From: Caulobacter sp. NIBR1757
GTDB lineage: Bacteria; Pseudomonadota; Alphaproteobacteria; Caulobacterales; Caulobacteraceae
Length of the DNA: 64,000 bases
Assembly: GCF_027912495.1 (NCBI RefSeq)
Contig: NZ_CP115463.1
Location: 2,131,501-2,195,500, forward strand
Direction: 5' to 3'
Positions 45,165 to 54,447 of the stretch are shown here, in pieces; the first letter of the stretch is position 1, and every line of letters begins with the position of its first letter. A program made the translations under genes and the position numbers. Below the pieces are notes generated by a model. It was not told the origin of the DNA. It did not search any database and saw only the letters and a list, made by a program, of their open reading frames with translations.

Positions 45165-45563
45165 GTGCTGAAAGCGATCTTTACCTGGTGGAACGGCGCC
45201 ACGTTGGGGCAGACCTTCCACATCAAGCGCCGCGGCGTGAAGATCGGCCAGGATGAGTTCGGTAACACCTACTATGAAGCCCGCGACGACAAGGACAGCT
45301 ACGACGTCGGTCGCAAGCGCCGCTGGGTGATCTACAACGGCTATGCCGAGGCCTCGAAGGTGCCGCCGGACTGGCACGGCTGGCTGCGCTACACCTTCGA
45401 CGAACCGCCGACCATCGCCCCGCTGCCGCGGCGCAGCTGGGAAAAGGAGCACCGGCCAAACCTGACCGGCACCGTCCATGCCTGGCGACCCAAGGGCTCG
45501 ATCTCGGGTGACGGCCAGCGCGACAAGGCGACGGGCGACTACCTGCCCTGGACCCCGGAATAG
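45165..45563 (+). CDS. NDUFA12 family complex I accessory subunit
   Basis: Homolog of the mitochondrial 17.2-kDa/B17.2 subunit, an accessory subunit of alphaproteobacterial NADH:quinone oxidoreductase. Start GTG 45165 gives LKAIFTWWNGATLGQTFHI, the usual N-terminus, and 132 residues. Signature pieces: VKIGQDEFGNTYYEARD, RRWVIYNGYAEASKVPP, WHGWLRYTFDEPPT. An ATG at 45120 is an alternative. Located before DUF2155, a common pair in the class. Confidence 0.9.
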   Translation: MLKAIFTWWNGATLGQTFHIKRRGVKIGQDEFGNTYYEARDDKDSYDVGRKRRWVIYNGYAEASKVPPDWHGWLRYTFDEPPTIAPLPRRSWEKEHRPNLTGTVHAWRPKGSISGDGQRDKATGDYLPWTPE

Positions 45564-45579
45564 GGACGCCGGAACCGGC

Positions 45580-46179
45580 ATGAAGATCACGGTCCGCATC
45601 CTGGCGGCGATGAGCCTGGCCCTGGCAGGCGTGGCCAGCGCCCAGCCCGGCGCGCCGACGCCCAGGGCCGCGCCGCAGCCCAAGCCGGCGCCGACCGCAC
45701 CGGCCGCCGAGGAGCCGCCGCCGGCCAATGTCACCGCCCCGCCGCCGGTGGTCTCAGCGCCGGCGTCGCCCGTGCCGATCGTGCCGCTGCCCGATCCCAA
45801 ACCGGCCCCCAAGGCCAAGGCCGCCGAAGCCAAGCCGGTCGAGCCGCTGAAGCGGGTGCGGGCCGGCTCGGCCATCGTCCAGGCTCTGGACAAGGTGACC
45901 GCCGAGACCCTGCGCTTCGAGGTGCCGGTCGGCGGGTCGGTGCGCTACAAGTCGCTGGTCTTCACGGTGCGGGCCTGCGAGAGCGCCGCGCCGGACGAGA
46001 CGGCTCCGGAATCGGCCGCCTATATGACGGTGGACTCATCGCCCAAGCCGCAGCCCGGCCGGCCGACGCCGCCGACCCGTCAGGTGTTCAAGGGCTGGAT
46101 GTTCGCCTCGTCGCCGGGGCTGAACCCCCTGCAGCACCCGGTCTATGACGCCTGGCTGATCGCCTGCAAGGCGGCCTGA
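45580..46179 (+). CDS. DUF2155 exported protein
   Basis: A 199-residue protein with signal peptide ([20 protein letters not shown]), a long Pro/Ala-rich linker (about 22-90), and a C-terminal DUF2155 domain with [27 protein letters not shown] and [27 protein letters not shown]. Two cysteines bracket the domain. Sixteen nt after the NDUFA12 stop, so likely one operon. Its last 37 nt overlap the converging aat gene. Function unknown; the genomic link to complex I assembly is only suggestive. Confidence 0.9.
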   Translation: MKITVRILAAMSLALAGVASAQPGAPTPRAAPQPKPAPTAPAAEEPPPANVTAPPPVVSAPASPVPIVPLPDPKPAPKAKAAEAKPVEPLKRVRAGSAIVQALDKVTAETLRFEVPVGGSVRYKSLVFTVRACESAAPDETAPESAAYMTVDSSPKPQPGRPTPPTRQVFKGWMFASSPGLNPLQHPVYDAWLIACKAA

Positions 46180-46799
46180 CCGCCGCCTTCGAAACGGCCG
46201 AAATCGCCTTTGACCTCAAGCGCTTGCGCCAGCCTTCTGTGGTATTCGGCGCGCGGAATCTCGACGACGCCGAACTGGGTCAGGTGATCGGTGACGAACT
46301 GGCAGTCGAGCAGGCGGTAGCCGCCGACCCGCAGGCGGGCCACCAGGTGGACGAGAGCGACCTTGCTGGCGTCGGTGGCGCGGCTGAACATGCTCTCGCC
46401 GAAGAAGGCCCCGCCGAGCGAGACGCCGTAGAGGCCGCCGATCAGTTCGCCGTCGCGCCAGGTCTCGACACTGTGGGCCTGGCCGCGCCGGTGAAGCTCG
46501 CCATAGAGGTGCTCGATCACCGGATTGATCCAGGTGTCCTCACGGCCCGGGGCGGACTGGGCGCAGAGGCCGACGACGCGGTTGAAGGCGGTGTCCGTGC
46601 GGACCTCGAAGCGGTCCGATCTGACCGTACGGGCTAGGCGGGATGACAACTGGAACCCGTCAAGCGGCAATACCCCGCGCCGCTGCGGGTCGATGAGGAA
46701 GACCCCCTCATCGTCCCGCGAATCGGCCATCGGGAAGACGCCGCGCTGGTAGCAGGCGATCAGGTCTTCGGGGGTGAAGGCGTCGTCCGTGTCCTTCAT
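46143..46799 (-). CDS. aat: leucyl/phenylalanyl-tRNA--protein transferase
   Basis: Adds Leu/Phe to N-terminal Arg/Lys proteins, directing them to ClpAP (N-end rule). The 218-residue protein has [53 protein letters not shown] and the core [21 protein letters not shown]. It is the last gene of aroQ-accB-accC-aat, 13 nt after accC, and overlaps the converging DUF2155 gene by 37 nt. Confidence 0.96.
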   Translation of the reverse strand: MKDTDDAFTPEDLIACYQRGVFPMADSRDDEGVFLIDPQRRGVLPLDGFQLSSRLARTVRSDRFEVRTDTAFNRVVGLCAQSAPGREDTWINPVIEHLYGELHRRGQAHSVETWRDGELIGGLYGVSLGGAFFGESMFSRATDASKVALVHLVARLRVGGYRLLDCQFVTDHLTQFGVVEIPRAEYHRRLAQALEVKGDFGRFEGGGQAALQAISQAS

Positions 46800-46812
46800 C
46801 CGAGACGAAGTC

Positions 46813-48156
46813 CTAGCCCTGTGCTTTGAGCCAGTTTTCCAGCCAGTGGATGTTGTAGTCGCCGGCCCGGATGTCCTCGTTCTGCAGCAGGTCCTGGAAT
46901 AGCGGGATCGTCGTCTCGATGCCGCTGACGACCATTTCGCCCAGGCACCGCTGGGTGCGGGCGATGCATTCGGCGCGGTCGCGGCCGTGGACGATCAGCT
47001 TGCCGACCAGGCTGTCGTAGTAGGGCGGGATCGAATAGCCGGCGTAGAGGCCGCTATCGAGCCGCACGCCCAGGCCGCCCGGCGCATGGAAGTCCGTCAC
47101 CTTGCCCGGCGAGGGGGTGAAGGTGCGCGGGTTCTCGGCGTTGATGCGGCATTCGATGGCGTGGCCTTCGAAAGTCACGTCGGCCTGGGTGAAGCTGAGC
47201 GGCAGGCCGGCGGCGATGCGGATCTGTTCGCGGACCAGGTCGATGCCGGTGATGGCCTCGGTGACCGGGTGTTCGACCTGCAGGCGGGTGTTCATCTCGA
47301 TGAAGAAGAACTCGTCGTTCTCCCACAGGAACTCGATGGTGCCGACGCCGAGATAGCCGATGGCGCGGATGGCCTCGACGACGACCGCGCCGATCTTCTT
47401 GCGGGCCTCTGAATTGAGGGCCGGCGAAGGGGCTTCTTCCAGCACCTTCTGGTGGCGGCGCTGCAGCGAACAGTCCCGTTCGCCCAGGTGCACGACGTTG
47501 CCGTGGCTGTCTGCGACGACCTGGATCTCGATGTGGCGCGGGGTCTGGAGGTAGCGCTCCATGTAGACGGCGTCGTCGCCGAAGGCCGCGCGGGCCTCGG
47601 AACGGGCCGTCGAGACCGCTTCGTAGAGGTCTTCCTGGGTCGCCGCGACCTTCATGCCGCGACCGCCGCCGCCGGCCGCCGCCTTGATGAGGACCGGGAA
47701 GCCGATCTCCTTGGCCGCCGCGAAGGCCTCTTCTTCCGTGGTCACGGCGCCGTCGGAGCCGGGGACTACGGGGATGCCGGCGTCCTTGACCGCCTGTTTG
47801 GCGCTGATCTTGTCGCCCATCATGCGGATGTGCTCGGGACGCGGCCCGATGAAGGTCATGCCGTGGGTGTTGACGATCTCGGCGAAGCGGGCGTTTTCAG
47901 ACAGGAAGCCGTAGCCGGGGTGGATCGCCTGTGCGCCGGTGATCTCGGCCGCCGCGATGATCGAGGGGATGTTGAGGTAGCTCTTGGCCGCCGGGGCCGG
48001 ACCGATGCAGACGCTTTCGTCGCACAGCCGGGCCCACATGCCGCTGGCGTCGGGCTCGGAGTGGACCGCCACGGTGGCGATGCCCATCTCCTTGCAGGCG
48101 CGGTGGATGCGAAGGGCGATCTCGCCCCGGTTGGCGATCAGGATCTTGTCGAACAC
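46813..48156 (-). CDS. accC: acetyl-CoA carboxylase, biotin carboxylase subunit
   Basis: ATP-dependent carboxylation of biotin on AccB, the first step in malonyl-CoA synthesis. The 447-residue ATP-grasp enzyme has [17 protein letters not shown] at the start, the glycine-rich [11 protein letters not shown] (near residue 160), the active-site [14 protein letters not shown] (near 290) and a C-terminal lid domain. Five nt after accB. Confidence 0.97.
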   Translation of the reverse strand: MFDKILIANRGEIALRIHRACKEMGIATVAVHSEPDASGMWARLCDESVCIGPAPAAKSYLNIPSIIAAAEITGAQAIHPGYGFLSENARFAEIVNTHGMTFIGPRPEHIRMMGDKISAKQAVKDAGIPVVPGSDGAVTTEEEAFAAAKEIGFPVLIKAAAGGGGRGMKVAATQEDLYEAVSTARSEARAAFGDDAVYMERYLQTPRHIEIQVVADSHGNVVHLGERDCSLQRRHQKVLEEAPSPALNSEARKKIGAVVVEAIRAIGYLGVGTIEFLWENDEFFFIEMNTRLQVEHPVTEAITGIDLVREQIRIAAGLPLSFTQADVTFEGHAIECRINAENPRTFTPSPGKVTDFHAPGGLGVRLDSGLYAGYSIPPYYDSLVGKLIVHGRDRAECIARTQRCLGEMVVSGIETTIPLFQDLLQNEDIRAGDYNIHWLENWLKAQG

Positions 48157-48161
48157 AGCGG

Positions 48162-48665
48162 CTACTCGAGGATCACGAGCGGCTGGCCAAACTCGACCGG
48201 CTGGGCGTCGCCGACCAGGATTTCGACCACGACGCCGGCGCGGGGCGCGGGGATCGGGTTCATCGTCTTCATGGCCTCGACGATCAGCAGGGTCTGGCCC
48301 TCGCCGACCTTGTCGCCGACCTTGATGAAGGCGGGGCTGCCCGGCTGCGGCTGCAGGTAGACGGTGCCGACCATCGGCGACTTGACCTCGTCGCCCTTGC
48401 GGGCGGCGGGCGCGGCCTCGACCGGCGCGGCGACGGCGACAGGCGCCGGGGCGGCCATCGGAGCCGGGGCCGGGGCAGCGGCATAGGCCTGCTGCGGCGC
48501 GGCGCTGACGGTGATCTCGCGGGCGACGCGGATGCGCAGGTCGCCGCGCTCCACTTCGATCTCAGTCAGGCCGGTGCTCTTGAGGATGTCGGCGAGCTTG
48601 CGGACCGTCCGGGTGTCGATGGCGGCGCTGTTCTCGGCGGAGTCGTCGGCCGGGGTATTGGACAT
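48162..48665 (-). CDS. accB: biotin carboxyl carrier protein of acetyl-CoA carboxylase
   Basis: Carries the biotin arm between biotin carboxylase and carboxyltransferase. The 167-residue protein starts [12 protein letters not shown] at 48665, has an N-terminal helical domain, an Ala/Pro-rich linker (about 65-90) and a C-terminal biotinyl domain with the biotin Lys in EAMKTMNPI (near residue 132). Upstream in-frame sequence is antisense to aroQ and rejected. Confidence 0.96.
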   Translation of the reverse strand: MSNTPADDSAENSAAIDTRTVRKLADILKSTGLTEIEVERGDLRIRVAREITVSAAPQQAYAAAPAPAPMAAPAPVAVAAPVEAAPAARKGDEVKSPMVGTVYLQPQPGSPAFIKVGDKVGEGQTLLIVEAMKTMNPIPAPRAGVVVEILVGDAQPVEFGQPLVILE

Positions 48666-48694
48666 CAGGGATACCTTGTTCTTGGTCTTTAAGC

Positions 48695-49144
48695 CTACGA
48701 CCGGGCCGCGCCGACAAGGCCGGCGGCGGCTTCGATCGCCAGTTCGTAACTTGCCGCGCCGAATCCGGACACGATGCCGGTCGCCGCGAGCGAAACATAG
48801 GTCGTCTTGCGAAACGCCTCGCGCGCCGCAGGGTTCGACAGGTGACACTCCACCACCGGAATAGCGAGAGTCTTCAGCGCGTCCAGCAGGGCCACGGAAG
48901 TGTGACCGTAGCCGGCCGGGTTGATGATCAGGGCGCTGGCGGCCTCCCGGGCCTCCTGGACCCAGTCGATCAGCTGGCCTTCGTGGTTGGATTGTCGGCA
49001 GTCGACGGTCAAGCCGAAGGCCTCCGCGCGGGCGGCGCAGCGGTCGTGGATATCCGACAGGGTGTCGTATCCATAGATGTCGGGTTCACGCGTCCCAAGC
49101 AGGTTGAGATTGGGCCCGCTCAAAACAAAGATCGGTTTCGGCAT
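48695..49144 (-). CDS. aroQ: type II 3-dehydroquinate dehydratase
   Basis: Converts 3-dehydroquinate to 3-dehydroshikimate in aromatic amino-acid synthesis. The start [20 protein letters not shown] at 49144 is chosen. The 149-residue protein has [15 protein letters not shown] (catalytic Arg/Tyr loop), [16 protein letters not shown] and [15 protein letters not shown] with the active-site His. First gene of aroQ-accB-accC-aat. Confidence 0.96.
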   Translation of the reverse strand: MPKPIFVLSGPNLNLLGTREPDIYGYDTLSDIHDRCAARAEAFGLTVDCRQSNHEGQLIDWVQEAREAASALIINPAGYGHTSVALLDALKTLAIPVVECHLSNPAAREAFRKTTYVSLAATGIVSGFGAASYELAIEAAAGLVGAARS

Positions 49145-49209
49145 CCGGCCCCGCCGTCGATTCAAGACGGGCCTTGTATCGCCGCAAGGCCGGGGTAACA
49201 AGCGCAGGC

Positions 49210-49410
49210 ATGCGGATACAGCTGAACGGCGAAGAACAGACGTTTGAAGACGTGGCGACGGTGGCCGCCCTGGTGGCGGCGCTGGAGCTCGATCCGAGGA
49301 AGGTCGCGGTCGAGCGAAACCTTGAGATCGTGCCGCGTTCGACCTATGCCGATACGCCGGTGATGGACGGGGACCGCATCGAGATCGTGACGTTCATCGG
49401 GGGTGGGTGA
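49210..49410 (+). CDS. thiS: sulfur carrier protein ThiS
   Basis: Ubiquitin-fold carrier whose C-terminal thiocarboxylate supplies sulfur for the thiazole of thiamine. The start [19 protein letters not shown] at 49210 gives 66 residues ending [12 protein letters not shown], with the functional di-glycine tail. Unlike the usual thiS-thiG order, thiG is not adjacent: the next gene is an opposing monooxygenase. Confidence 0.88.
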   Translation: MRIQLNGEEQTFEDVATVAALVAALELDPRKVAVERNLEIVPRSTYADTPVMDGDRIEIVTFIGGG

Positions 49411-49468
49411 GGAGGCCGCGCGTCGCTGCCAGCCCCACCAATCCCGTGGGGGAGGGCGGAGCCAACCC

Positions 49469-50917
49469 TTAAGCCACCTCGTAATCGCTGAGCACCGGTT
49501 CCCGCATCACCTTCATGTAGGTCGCGGTATCGCCGCTCCAGTTGTTGGTAATCTTCCCCGACGCCGTCTTGTACCAGCTTGAACACGACCCGGCCCAGGC
49601 CGTGTCCTGCAGGTCGTGCTGCAGCTGGGTATTGAACCGCGCCTGCGCGTCCGGCTTCAGCTTCAGCGCCTTCGCCCCCCGGGCCTTCAGCACCCGCATC
49701 GCCTCGACCATGTAGCCGACCTGGGCCTCGATCATCAGGATGATGCTGTTGTGGCCGAGGTTGGTGTTGGGGCCATAGAGCAGGAAGAGGTTGGGGAAAC
49801 CCGCCACTGTCACCCCGTAATAGGCCTCCGCCCCGTCCTTCCAGGCCTCGTCGAGCGAGCGGCCGTTCTCGCCGTGGATGGCCAGGGGGGCCAGGAAGTC
49901 GGTGGTCTCGAAGCCGGTGCCGAAGACCAGCACGTCACAGGCATGCTCGGCCCCGTCGCCGGTCCGCACGCCGGCCCCGGTGATCGCCTTCACATCCTCG
50001 GTGACCAGCTCGACGTTGGGTTGGGCCAGGGCCTGGTAGTAGTCGTCCGACACCAGGATGCGCTTGCAGCCGATCGGATAGTCCGGCGTCAGCTTGGCCT
50101 TCAGCACCGGGTCGGTGATGGTGGCGTCGAGATAGTCCATCGCCACCTTGCGGAAGTCCGCCGCCGCCTTGGTCCCCTGTTTGAAGGCCTGGAACCTGGC
50201 GTCCATCAGCTTCCAGGTCAGCCACCGCTGGGCCCGGTCGATGAAGGGGAAGGCCGCATACAGCGCCTGCCGCCCCGGGCTCATCGCCTTGTCGAGGCGC
50301 GGCACGACATAGTTGGGGGTGCGCTGGAAGACCACGACCTTGCCGGCCGTCTTGACCAGTTCGGGGATGTACTGGATGGCGCTGGCCCCGGCCCCGATGC
50401 AGCCGACCGTCTTGCCGGCCAGATCGACATCGTGGTTCCAGCGGGCGCTATGCCAGCTGTCGCCCTTGAAATTCTCGCGGCCGGGAATGCCGGCGAAGCT
50501 CGGCCGGTTCAGTTGCCCCAGCCCGGACACCAGCACCGGCGCGCTCAAGGTCTCGCCGCCCTTCAAGGTGACCGTCCAGGCCTCGCCGTCCCAGTCGGCC
50601 CGCTCGACCTCGGCGTTGAAGCGGAACCGGTCGCGCACCCCGAAGCGGACCGCGACGTCCTCCATGTACTGACGAATCTCGGCATGGCCGCTGTAGGCGC
50701 GGCTCCAGTTCGGATTGAGCGCGAAGCTGTAGGAATAGAGCCGCGAGGGCACGTCGCAGCAGGCCCCGGGATAGGTGTTGTCCCGCCAGGTGCCGCCGAG
50801 GCGGTCGGCCTTTTCCAGCACGAGCAGCCGTTTGAACCCGGCTTCCTTCAGCTTGATGGCCGCGCACAGGCCGCCGAAGCCCGCCCCGATGATGATGGCG
50901 TCGAGACCGTCAGACAC
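49469..50917 (-). CDS. flavin-dependent Baeyer-Villiger-type monooxygenase
   Basis: A 482-residue FAD/NADPH monooxygenase. Start GTG 50917, preceded by AGGGGAG at 7-nt spacing, gives SDGLDAIIIGAGFGGLCAA. Motifs: FAD Rossmann GAGFGG (near residue 11), GGTWRDNTYPGACCDVPS, the BVMO fingerprint NFKGDSWHSARW, and the NADPH Rossmann GCIGAGASAIQ. The substrate cannot be told. Divergent from the EF-G-like gene. Confidence 0.9.
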   Translation of the reverse strand: MSDGLDAIIIGAGFGGLCAAIKLKEAGFKRLLVLEKADRLGGTWRDNTYPGACCDVPSRLYSYSFALNPNWSRAYSGHAEIRQYMEDVAVRFGVRDRFRFNAEVERADWDGEAWTVTLKGGETLSAPVLVSGLGQLNRPSFAGIPGRENFKGDSWHSARWNHDVDLAGKTVGCIGAGASAIQYIPELVKTAGKVVVFQRTPNYVVPRLDKAMSPGRQALYAAFPFIDRAQRWLTWKLMDARFQAFKQGTKAAADFRKVAMDYLDATITDPVLKAKLTPDYPIGCKRILVSDDYYQALAQPNVELVTEDVKAITGAGVRTGDGAEHACDVLVFGTGFETTDFLAPLAIHGENGRSLDEAWKDGAEAYYGVTVAGFPNLFLLYGPNTNLGHNSIILMIEAQVGYMVEAMRVLKARGAKALKLKPDAQARFNTQLQHDLQDTAWAGSCSSWYKTASGKITNNWSGDTATYMKVMREPVLSDYEVA

Positions 50918-50972
50918 GCGTCGCTCCCCTTGTTTTCCCAAAGGATGACCCAACCCCGCCGTTCCCGAAAGC

Positions 50973-50987
50973 GTGACCTCACGTCAC
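50973..50987. promoter_or_regulatory. GTGAC-N5-GTCAC inverted repeat
   Basis: A 15-bp dyad (GTGACCTCACGTCAC) in the 194-nt divergent gap between the monooxygenase and the EF-G-like gene, 56 nt upstream of the monooxygenase GTG. Size and position suit a TetR-type or similar operator; no regulator gene is adjacent. Confidence 0.35.
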
Positions 50988-51111
50988 CGCGCTTGCTGCT
51001 GCGCCGCACACAGGCGTGAAGTGGCGCCGTGAAGGGCCGGTCTGGTCCTTCCCTGACCCTAAACCGCGGCATGGCCGCGAGGCCGTCCGCCTGACAGTGG
51101 GAGGTCTCCTC

Positions 51112-53133
51112 ATGGGTAGAAAAGCAGGCGCCGTCCGGACCATCGTCCTTGTCGGTCCGAACGGCGCGGGAAAAACCACTCTCTTCGAAGCCCTGCTGCA
51201 TGCGGCGGGCGCCACCGATCGCCAGGTCCCGGTCGGCCAGGGCTCGGTGGGCGACGGCAGCCCCGAGGCCCGGGCGGCCGGGCAGTCGGTCGAGCTCAAC
51301 ATCGCCAGCTTCGACTTCATGGACGACCGCTACGCCCTCATCGACTGCCCGGGATCGGTGGAATTCCGCGCTGAGGCCGACCACGCCCTGGCCTGCGCTG
51401 ATCTCGCCCTGCTGGTCATCGATCCCGAGCCCGACAAGGCCATCCTCGCCCAGCCCTGGCTGAAGGAGATCGAGCGGCTGGGCATTCCCCGCGCCATCTT
51501 CGTCAATCGCATCGACCAGGCGCGCGGCAACGTCGGCGACCTGCTGGCCGCCCTGCAGCCGGTCTCGGCCGCGCCCGTGGTGGCGCGCCAGCTGCCGATC
51601 TGGAAGGACGAGCACGTCACCGGCTTTATCGATCTCGCCCTCGAACGGGCCTTCGTCTACCGCCCCGGCAAGGCCTCCGAGCAGGTGGACATTCCCGGCG
51701 ACCTGAAGGCCGAGGAGGAGGGCGCCCGCTTCCACATGCTCGAACAGATGGCCGATTTCGACGACACGCTGATGGAACAGCTGCTGTCCGACGAGACGCC
51801 GGACCTCGGCGCCGTCTTCGCCGACATCATCGCCGAGACCCGCGCCGCCCAGATCGTCCCGGTCTTCCTCGGCGTGGCCCAGCAGGGCAGCGGCGTGCGC
51901 CGGCTGCTGAAGGCCCTGCGCCACGATGCGCCGGAACCGGATGCGGCGGCCCGTCGGCTCGGGGCTGATGGCCCGTCCGCCTATGTGGTCAAGACCAGCC
52001 ATGCCGGCCAGGCGGGCAAGATGACCTATGCCCGGGTGTTCGGCGCCGATCTCGCCGACGGCTCGGACGTCACCCTGCCGGATGAGGGGAAGGGCCGAAT
52101 CAGCGGCCTGTTCCAGGTCCTGGGCCAGGCGACGAAGAAGGTCGCCTCGGCCCGTTGCGGCGACGTCGTGGCCCTCGGCAAGGTCGAGGGCGCCCATGCC
52201 GGCGATCTGCTCAGCATCGGCAAGACAGGCGTGAAGGCGGCGGTGTCGGCCACGGCCCGCTTCCCGGTCTACGAGATCGCCATCGAAACCCGCGACCGCA
52301 AGGACGACGTGCGGCTGTCCGGGGCCCTGAGCAAGCTGCTGGAAGAGGACCCTGGCCTGAAGCTCGTCCACGACGGCGAACTGCATGAGATGCGGCTGGC
52401 CGGGCAGGGCGAGGCCCACCTGCGCATCGCCCTCGATCGCCTCAAACGCCGCTACGGCCTCGAGGTCACCCAGCACGCCCCGACCACCCCCTACAAGGAG
52501 ACCATCCGCAAGGCCGTCACCCAGCGCGGTCGCCACAAGAAACAGACCGGCGGCCATGGCCAGTTCGGCGACGTGCTGTTGGAGATCCGCCCGCTGGCCC
52601 GCGGCGAGGGCTTCCAGTTCAGCGACCGCATCACCGGCGGCGTGGTGCCCAAGCAATGGATTCCCGCCGTCGAGGCCGGGGTGCGCGATGCGCTGGAGAA
52701 GGGGCCCCTGGGCTTCCCCGTGGTCGATGTCGCCGTGACGCTTGTCGATGGCAGCTGGCATCCGGTCGACAGCAGCGAAATGGCCTTCCGCACGGCCGGC
52801 CGCATCGGCATGAGCGAAGGCCTCGCCGCCGCCTCACCCATCCTGCTGGAGCCGATCGAGAAGCTGACCATCTACGCCCCCAACACGGCGACCGCCCGCA
52901 TCACCTCGACCCTGTCCAACAAGCGCGGCCAGATCCTCGGCTTCGACGCCCGCGACGGCTGGCCCGGCTGGGACCGCATCGAGGTCTGCATGCCGCACGC
53001 CGAACGCCAGGACTTCATCATCGACCTGCGCTCGATGACCCAGGGCCTCGGCGCCTTCGAAGCGGCCTTCGACCACCGCGTCGAACTGACCGGCCGCAAG
53101 GCCGAAGAGGTGGTGTCGCGGGCTTCGGCGTAG
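51112..53133 (+). CDS. EF-G-like translational GTPase (EF-G2 type)
   Basis: A 673-residue homolog of elongation factor G. Start ATG 51112. G1 is GPNGAGKT (near residue 14), G3 DCPG, and G4 reads NRID instead of the usual NKxD. Domains II-V follow, with domain IV GGHGQFGDVLLEI and TAGRIGMSEGLAAASPILLEP. The G domain lacks the usual long G-prime insert. Paralogs of this class often lack full translocase activity; the real role is unknown. Housekeeping fusA would be elsewhere. Confidence 0.88.
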   Translation: MGRKAGAVRTIVLVGPNGAGKTTLFEALLHAAGATDRQVPVGQGSVGDGSPEARAAGQSVELNIASFDFMDDRYALIDCPGSVEFRAEADHALACADLALLVIDPEPDKAILAQPWLKEIERLGIPRAIFVNRIDQARGNVGDLLAALQPVSAAPVVARQLPIWKDEHVTGFIDLALERAFVYRPGKASEQVDIPGDLKAEEEGARFHMLEQMADFDDTLMEQLLSDETPDLGAVFADIIAETRAAQIVPVFLGVAQQGSGVRRLLKALRHDAPEPDAAARRLGADGPSAYVVKTSHAGQAGKMTYARVFGADLADGSDVTLPDEGKGRISGLFQVLGQATKKVASARCGDVVALGKVEGAHAGDLLSIGKTGVKAAVSATARFPVYEIAIETRDRKDDVRLSGALSKLLEEDPGLKLVHDGELHEMRLAGQGEAHLRIALDRLKRRYGLEVTQHAPTTPYKETIRKAVTQRGRHKKQTGGHGQFGDVLLEIRPLARGEGFQFSDRITGGVVPKQWIPAVEAGVRDALEKGPLGFPVVDVAVTLVDGSWHPVDSSEMAFRTAGRIGMSEGLAAASPILLEPIEKLTIYAPNTATARITSTLSNKRGQILGFDARDGWPGWDRIEVCMPHAERQDFIIDLRSMTQGLGAFEAAFDHRVELTGRKAEEVVSRASA

Positions 53134-53147
53134 GCGGCAAACGCAGC

Positions 53148-53377
53148 AAATCCTCCTCCGGCGCGAAGCGACGGGGGAGGGGGACCGCCGGCCCGACTTC
53201 AGGGCCGGTGGTGGAGGGGGCAGCACCGGCTCCAGCCGGCTAGCCTCGTTCTGGCGCATGAGGCGATGACGGCGCCAGAACGGGAATAATACCCTCCGCC
53301 GGCGCCGCCCCCTCCACCACGACCTTCGGTCGCGGTCCCCCTCCCCCGTGACGCTGCGCGTCCCGAAGGAGGATTTT
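53148..53377. repeat. palindromic repeat unit between convergent genes
   Basis: Left arm 53148-53188 and right arm 53332-53377 are imperfect inverted copies (AAATCCTCCT...GGGGGAGGGGGACCGC against GCGGTCCCCCTCCCCC...AGGAGGATTT). Inner arms near 53206-53222 and 53306-53323 (GGTGGTGGAGGGGGC / GCCCCCTCCACCAC) also pair. It fills the gap after the EF-G-like gene and touches the stop of the beta-lactamase gene. Confidence 0.8.
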
Positions 53378-54383
53378 ACGCCACCGCCTTCGCGATCACC
53401 CTCATCGCCTCGGCGATCACCCCCTCGCGCGTCTTCAGATCGGCCGTCGAGTCGGCCAGCAAGACCACCACCGCATATTTCCGCCCATCCTTCAGCGTCA
53501 GGATGCCGATGTCGTTGGTCGCCACCGTCACCCCGAAATTCGTCGCCGACGTCCCGGTCTTGTGGGCCAGCGTCGCCCCCTCCGGCAGACCGGCCTTCAA
53601 CCGGTTGGCCCCCGTCTTGGTCTCCGTCATCAACCCCAGCAACAGCTTGGTCGAGGCCGGCGACAACAGCTGCCCGGTCGACAGCTGCCGCAGGAAATTC
53701 AGCGACCCTGACGCGACCGTGGTGTCGCGCGGATCGGCGGCATAGGCCTCCCACGCCGCCCGGCGCTGGGCCTCCGGCACGGCCAGCTTCGCCGCCTCGA
53801 AGGCCTGCGGCGTCCGCCAGGCCGGGCGGAAAGAGTGCATGCCGATCGCCTCCACCTGCAGCTCGCGCTCATAGCGGTCGATCCGCAGCCCGATGATGCC
53901 GTGCTCGACCAGCCAGCTCTTCAACGCCCCCGGCCCGCCGATCTTGCGCATCAGCACGTCGGCGGCGGTGTTGTCACTGTCGCGCACGGCGGCGACCAGC
54001 AGCTCGCGCACGCTGTAGGTCGTTCGTCCGGGCCAGGCCAGGGAGATGGGGCTGAGGGGCGGCGAAAGCTCCATGTCGCTGATGGTCAGAACCTCGTCCA
54101 GCGACAGCCTGCCGCCATCGACCTCGGCCAGCACAGCCGCTCCCAACGGCGCCTTGAAGACGCTCTGCAATGGGAAGGTCTGCTGCGAATTGCGGGCCCA
54201 GACCTCACCGCCGTCGATGTTCTGCACCGCCACCTCGAGCCGCCCATCGACGCCGTCGGCCAGCCGGGTGATGCCCTCGTCGAGCACCTTGATCCGCATG
54301 ACCGGCGTCTTGGCGACCGTTTCGGTTTCGCCTCCGCAGGCGGCGAGCAGCAGGGCGAGGCAGAGGAGGAGAGGGCGCATCAT
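53376..54383 (-). CDS. class A beta-lactamase-like lipoprotein
   Basis: A 335-residue serine hydrolase with a lipoprotein signal (LLLCLALLLAACGG, lipobox LAAC). Class A motifs are intact: SVFK (Ser nucleophile), SDN in RDSDNTAAD, a Glu in the omega-loop RYERELQ, and KTG in AHKTGTSATN. The omega-loop lacks the usual Asn after Leu (ELQ rather than ELN), as in some A2-subclass enzymes. Likely inner-leaflet outer-membrane or inner-membrane anchored penicillinase; the spectrum cannot be predicted. Confidence 0.9.
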   Translation of the reverse strand: MMRPLLLCLALLLAACGGETETVAKTPVMRIKVLDEGITRLADGVDGRLEVAVQNIDGGEVWARNSQQTFPLQSVFKAPLGAAVLAEVDGGRLSLDEVLTISDMELSPPLSPISLAWPGRTTYSVRELLVAAVRDSDNTAADVLMRKIGGPGALKSWLVEHGIIGLRIDRYERELQVEAIGMHSFRPAWRTPQAFEAAKLAVPEAQRRAAWEAYAADPRDTTVASGSLNFLRQLSTGQLLSPASTKLLLGLMTETKTGANRLKAGLPEGATLAHKTGTSATNFGVTVATNDIGILTLKDGRKYAVVVLLADSTADLKTREGVIAEAMRVIAKAVA

Positions 54384-54447
54384 CGCACCCTAACGCGCGA
54401 GCGGGCCGTTCGACATCCGCCACCCGTGTGGAGTAGGAAGCCGCCCC

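Noticed and set aside
44885-45268. Minus-strand open frame across the palindromic unit
   Set aside because: Consists mostly of repeat-unit sequence and antisense of the NDUFA12 gene.
53094-53377. CRISPR-like spacing of repeats near 53200
   Set aside because: Arms are inverted and nested, not regularly spaced direct repeats.
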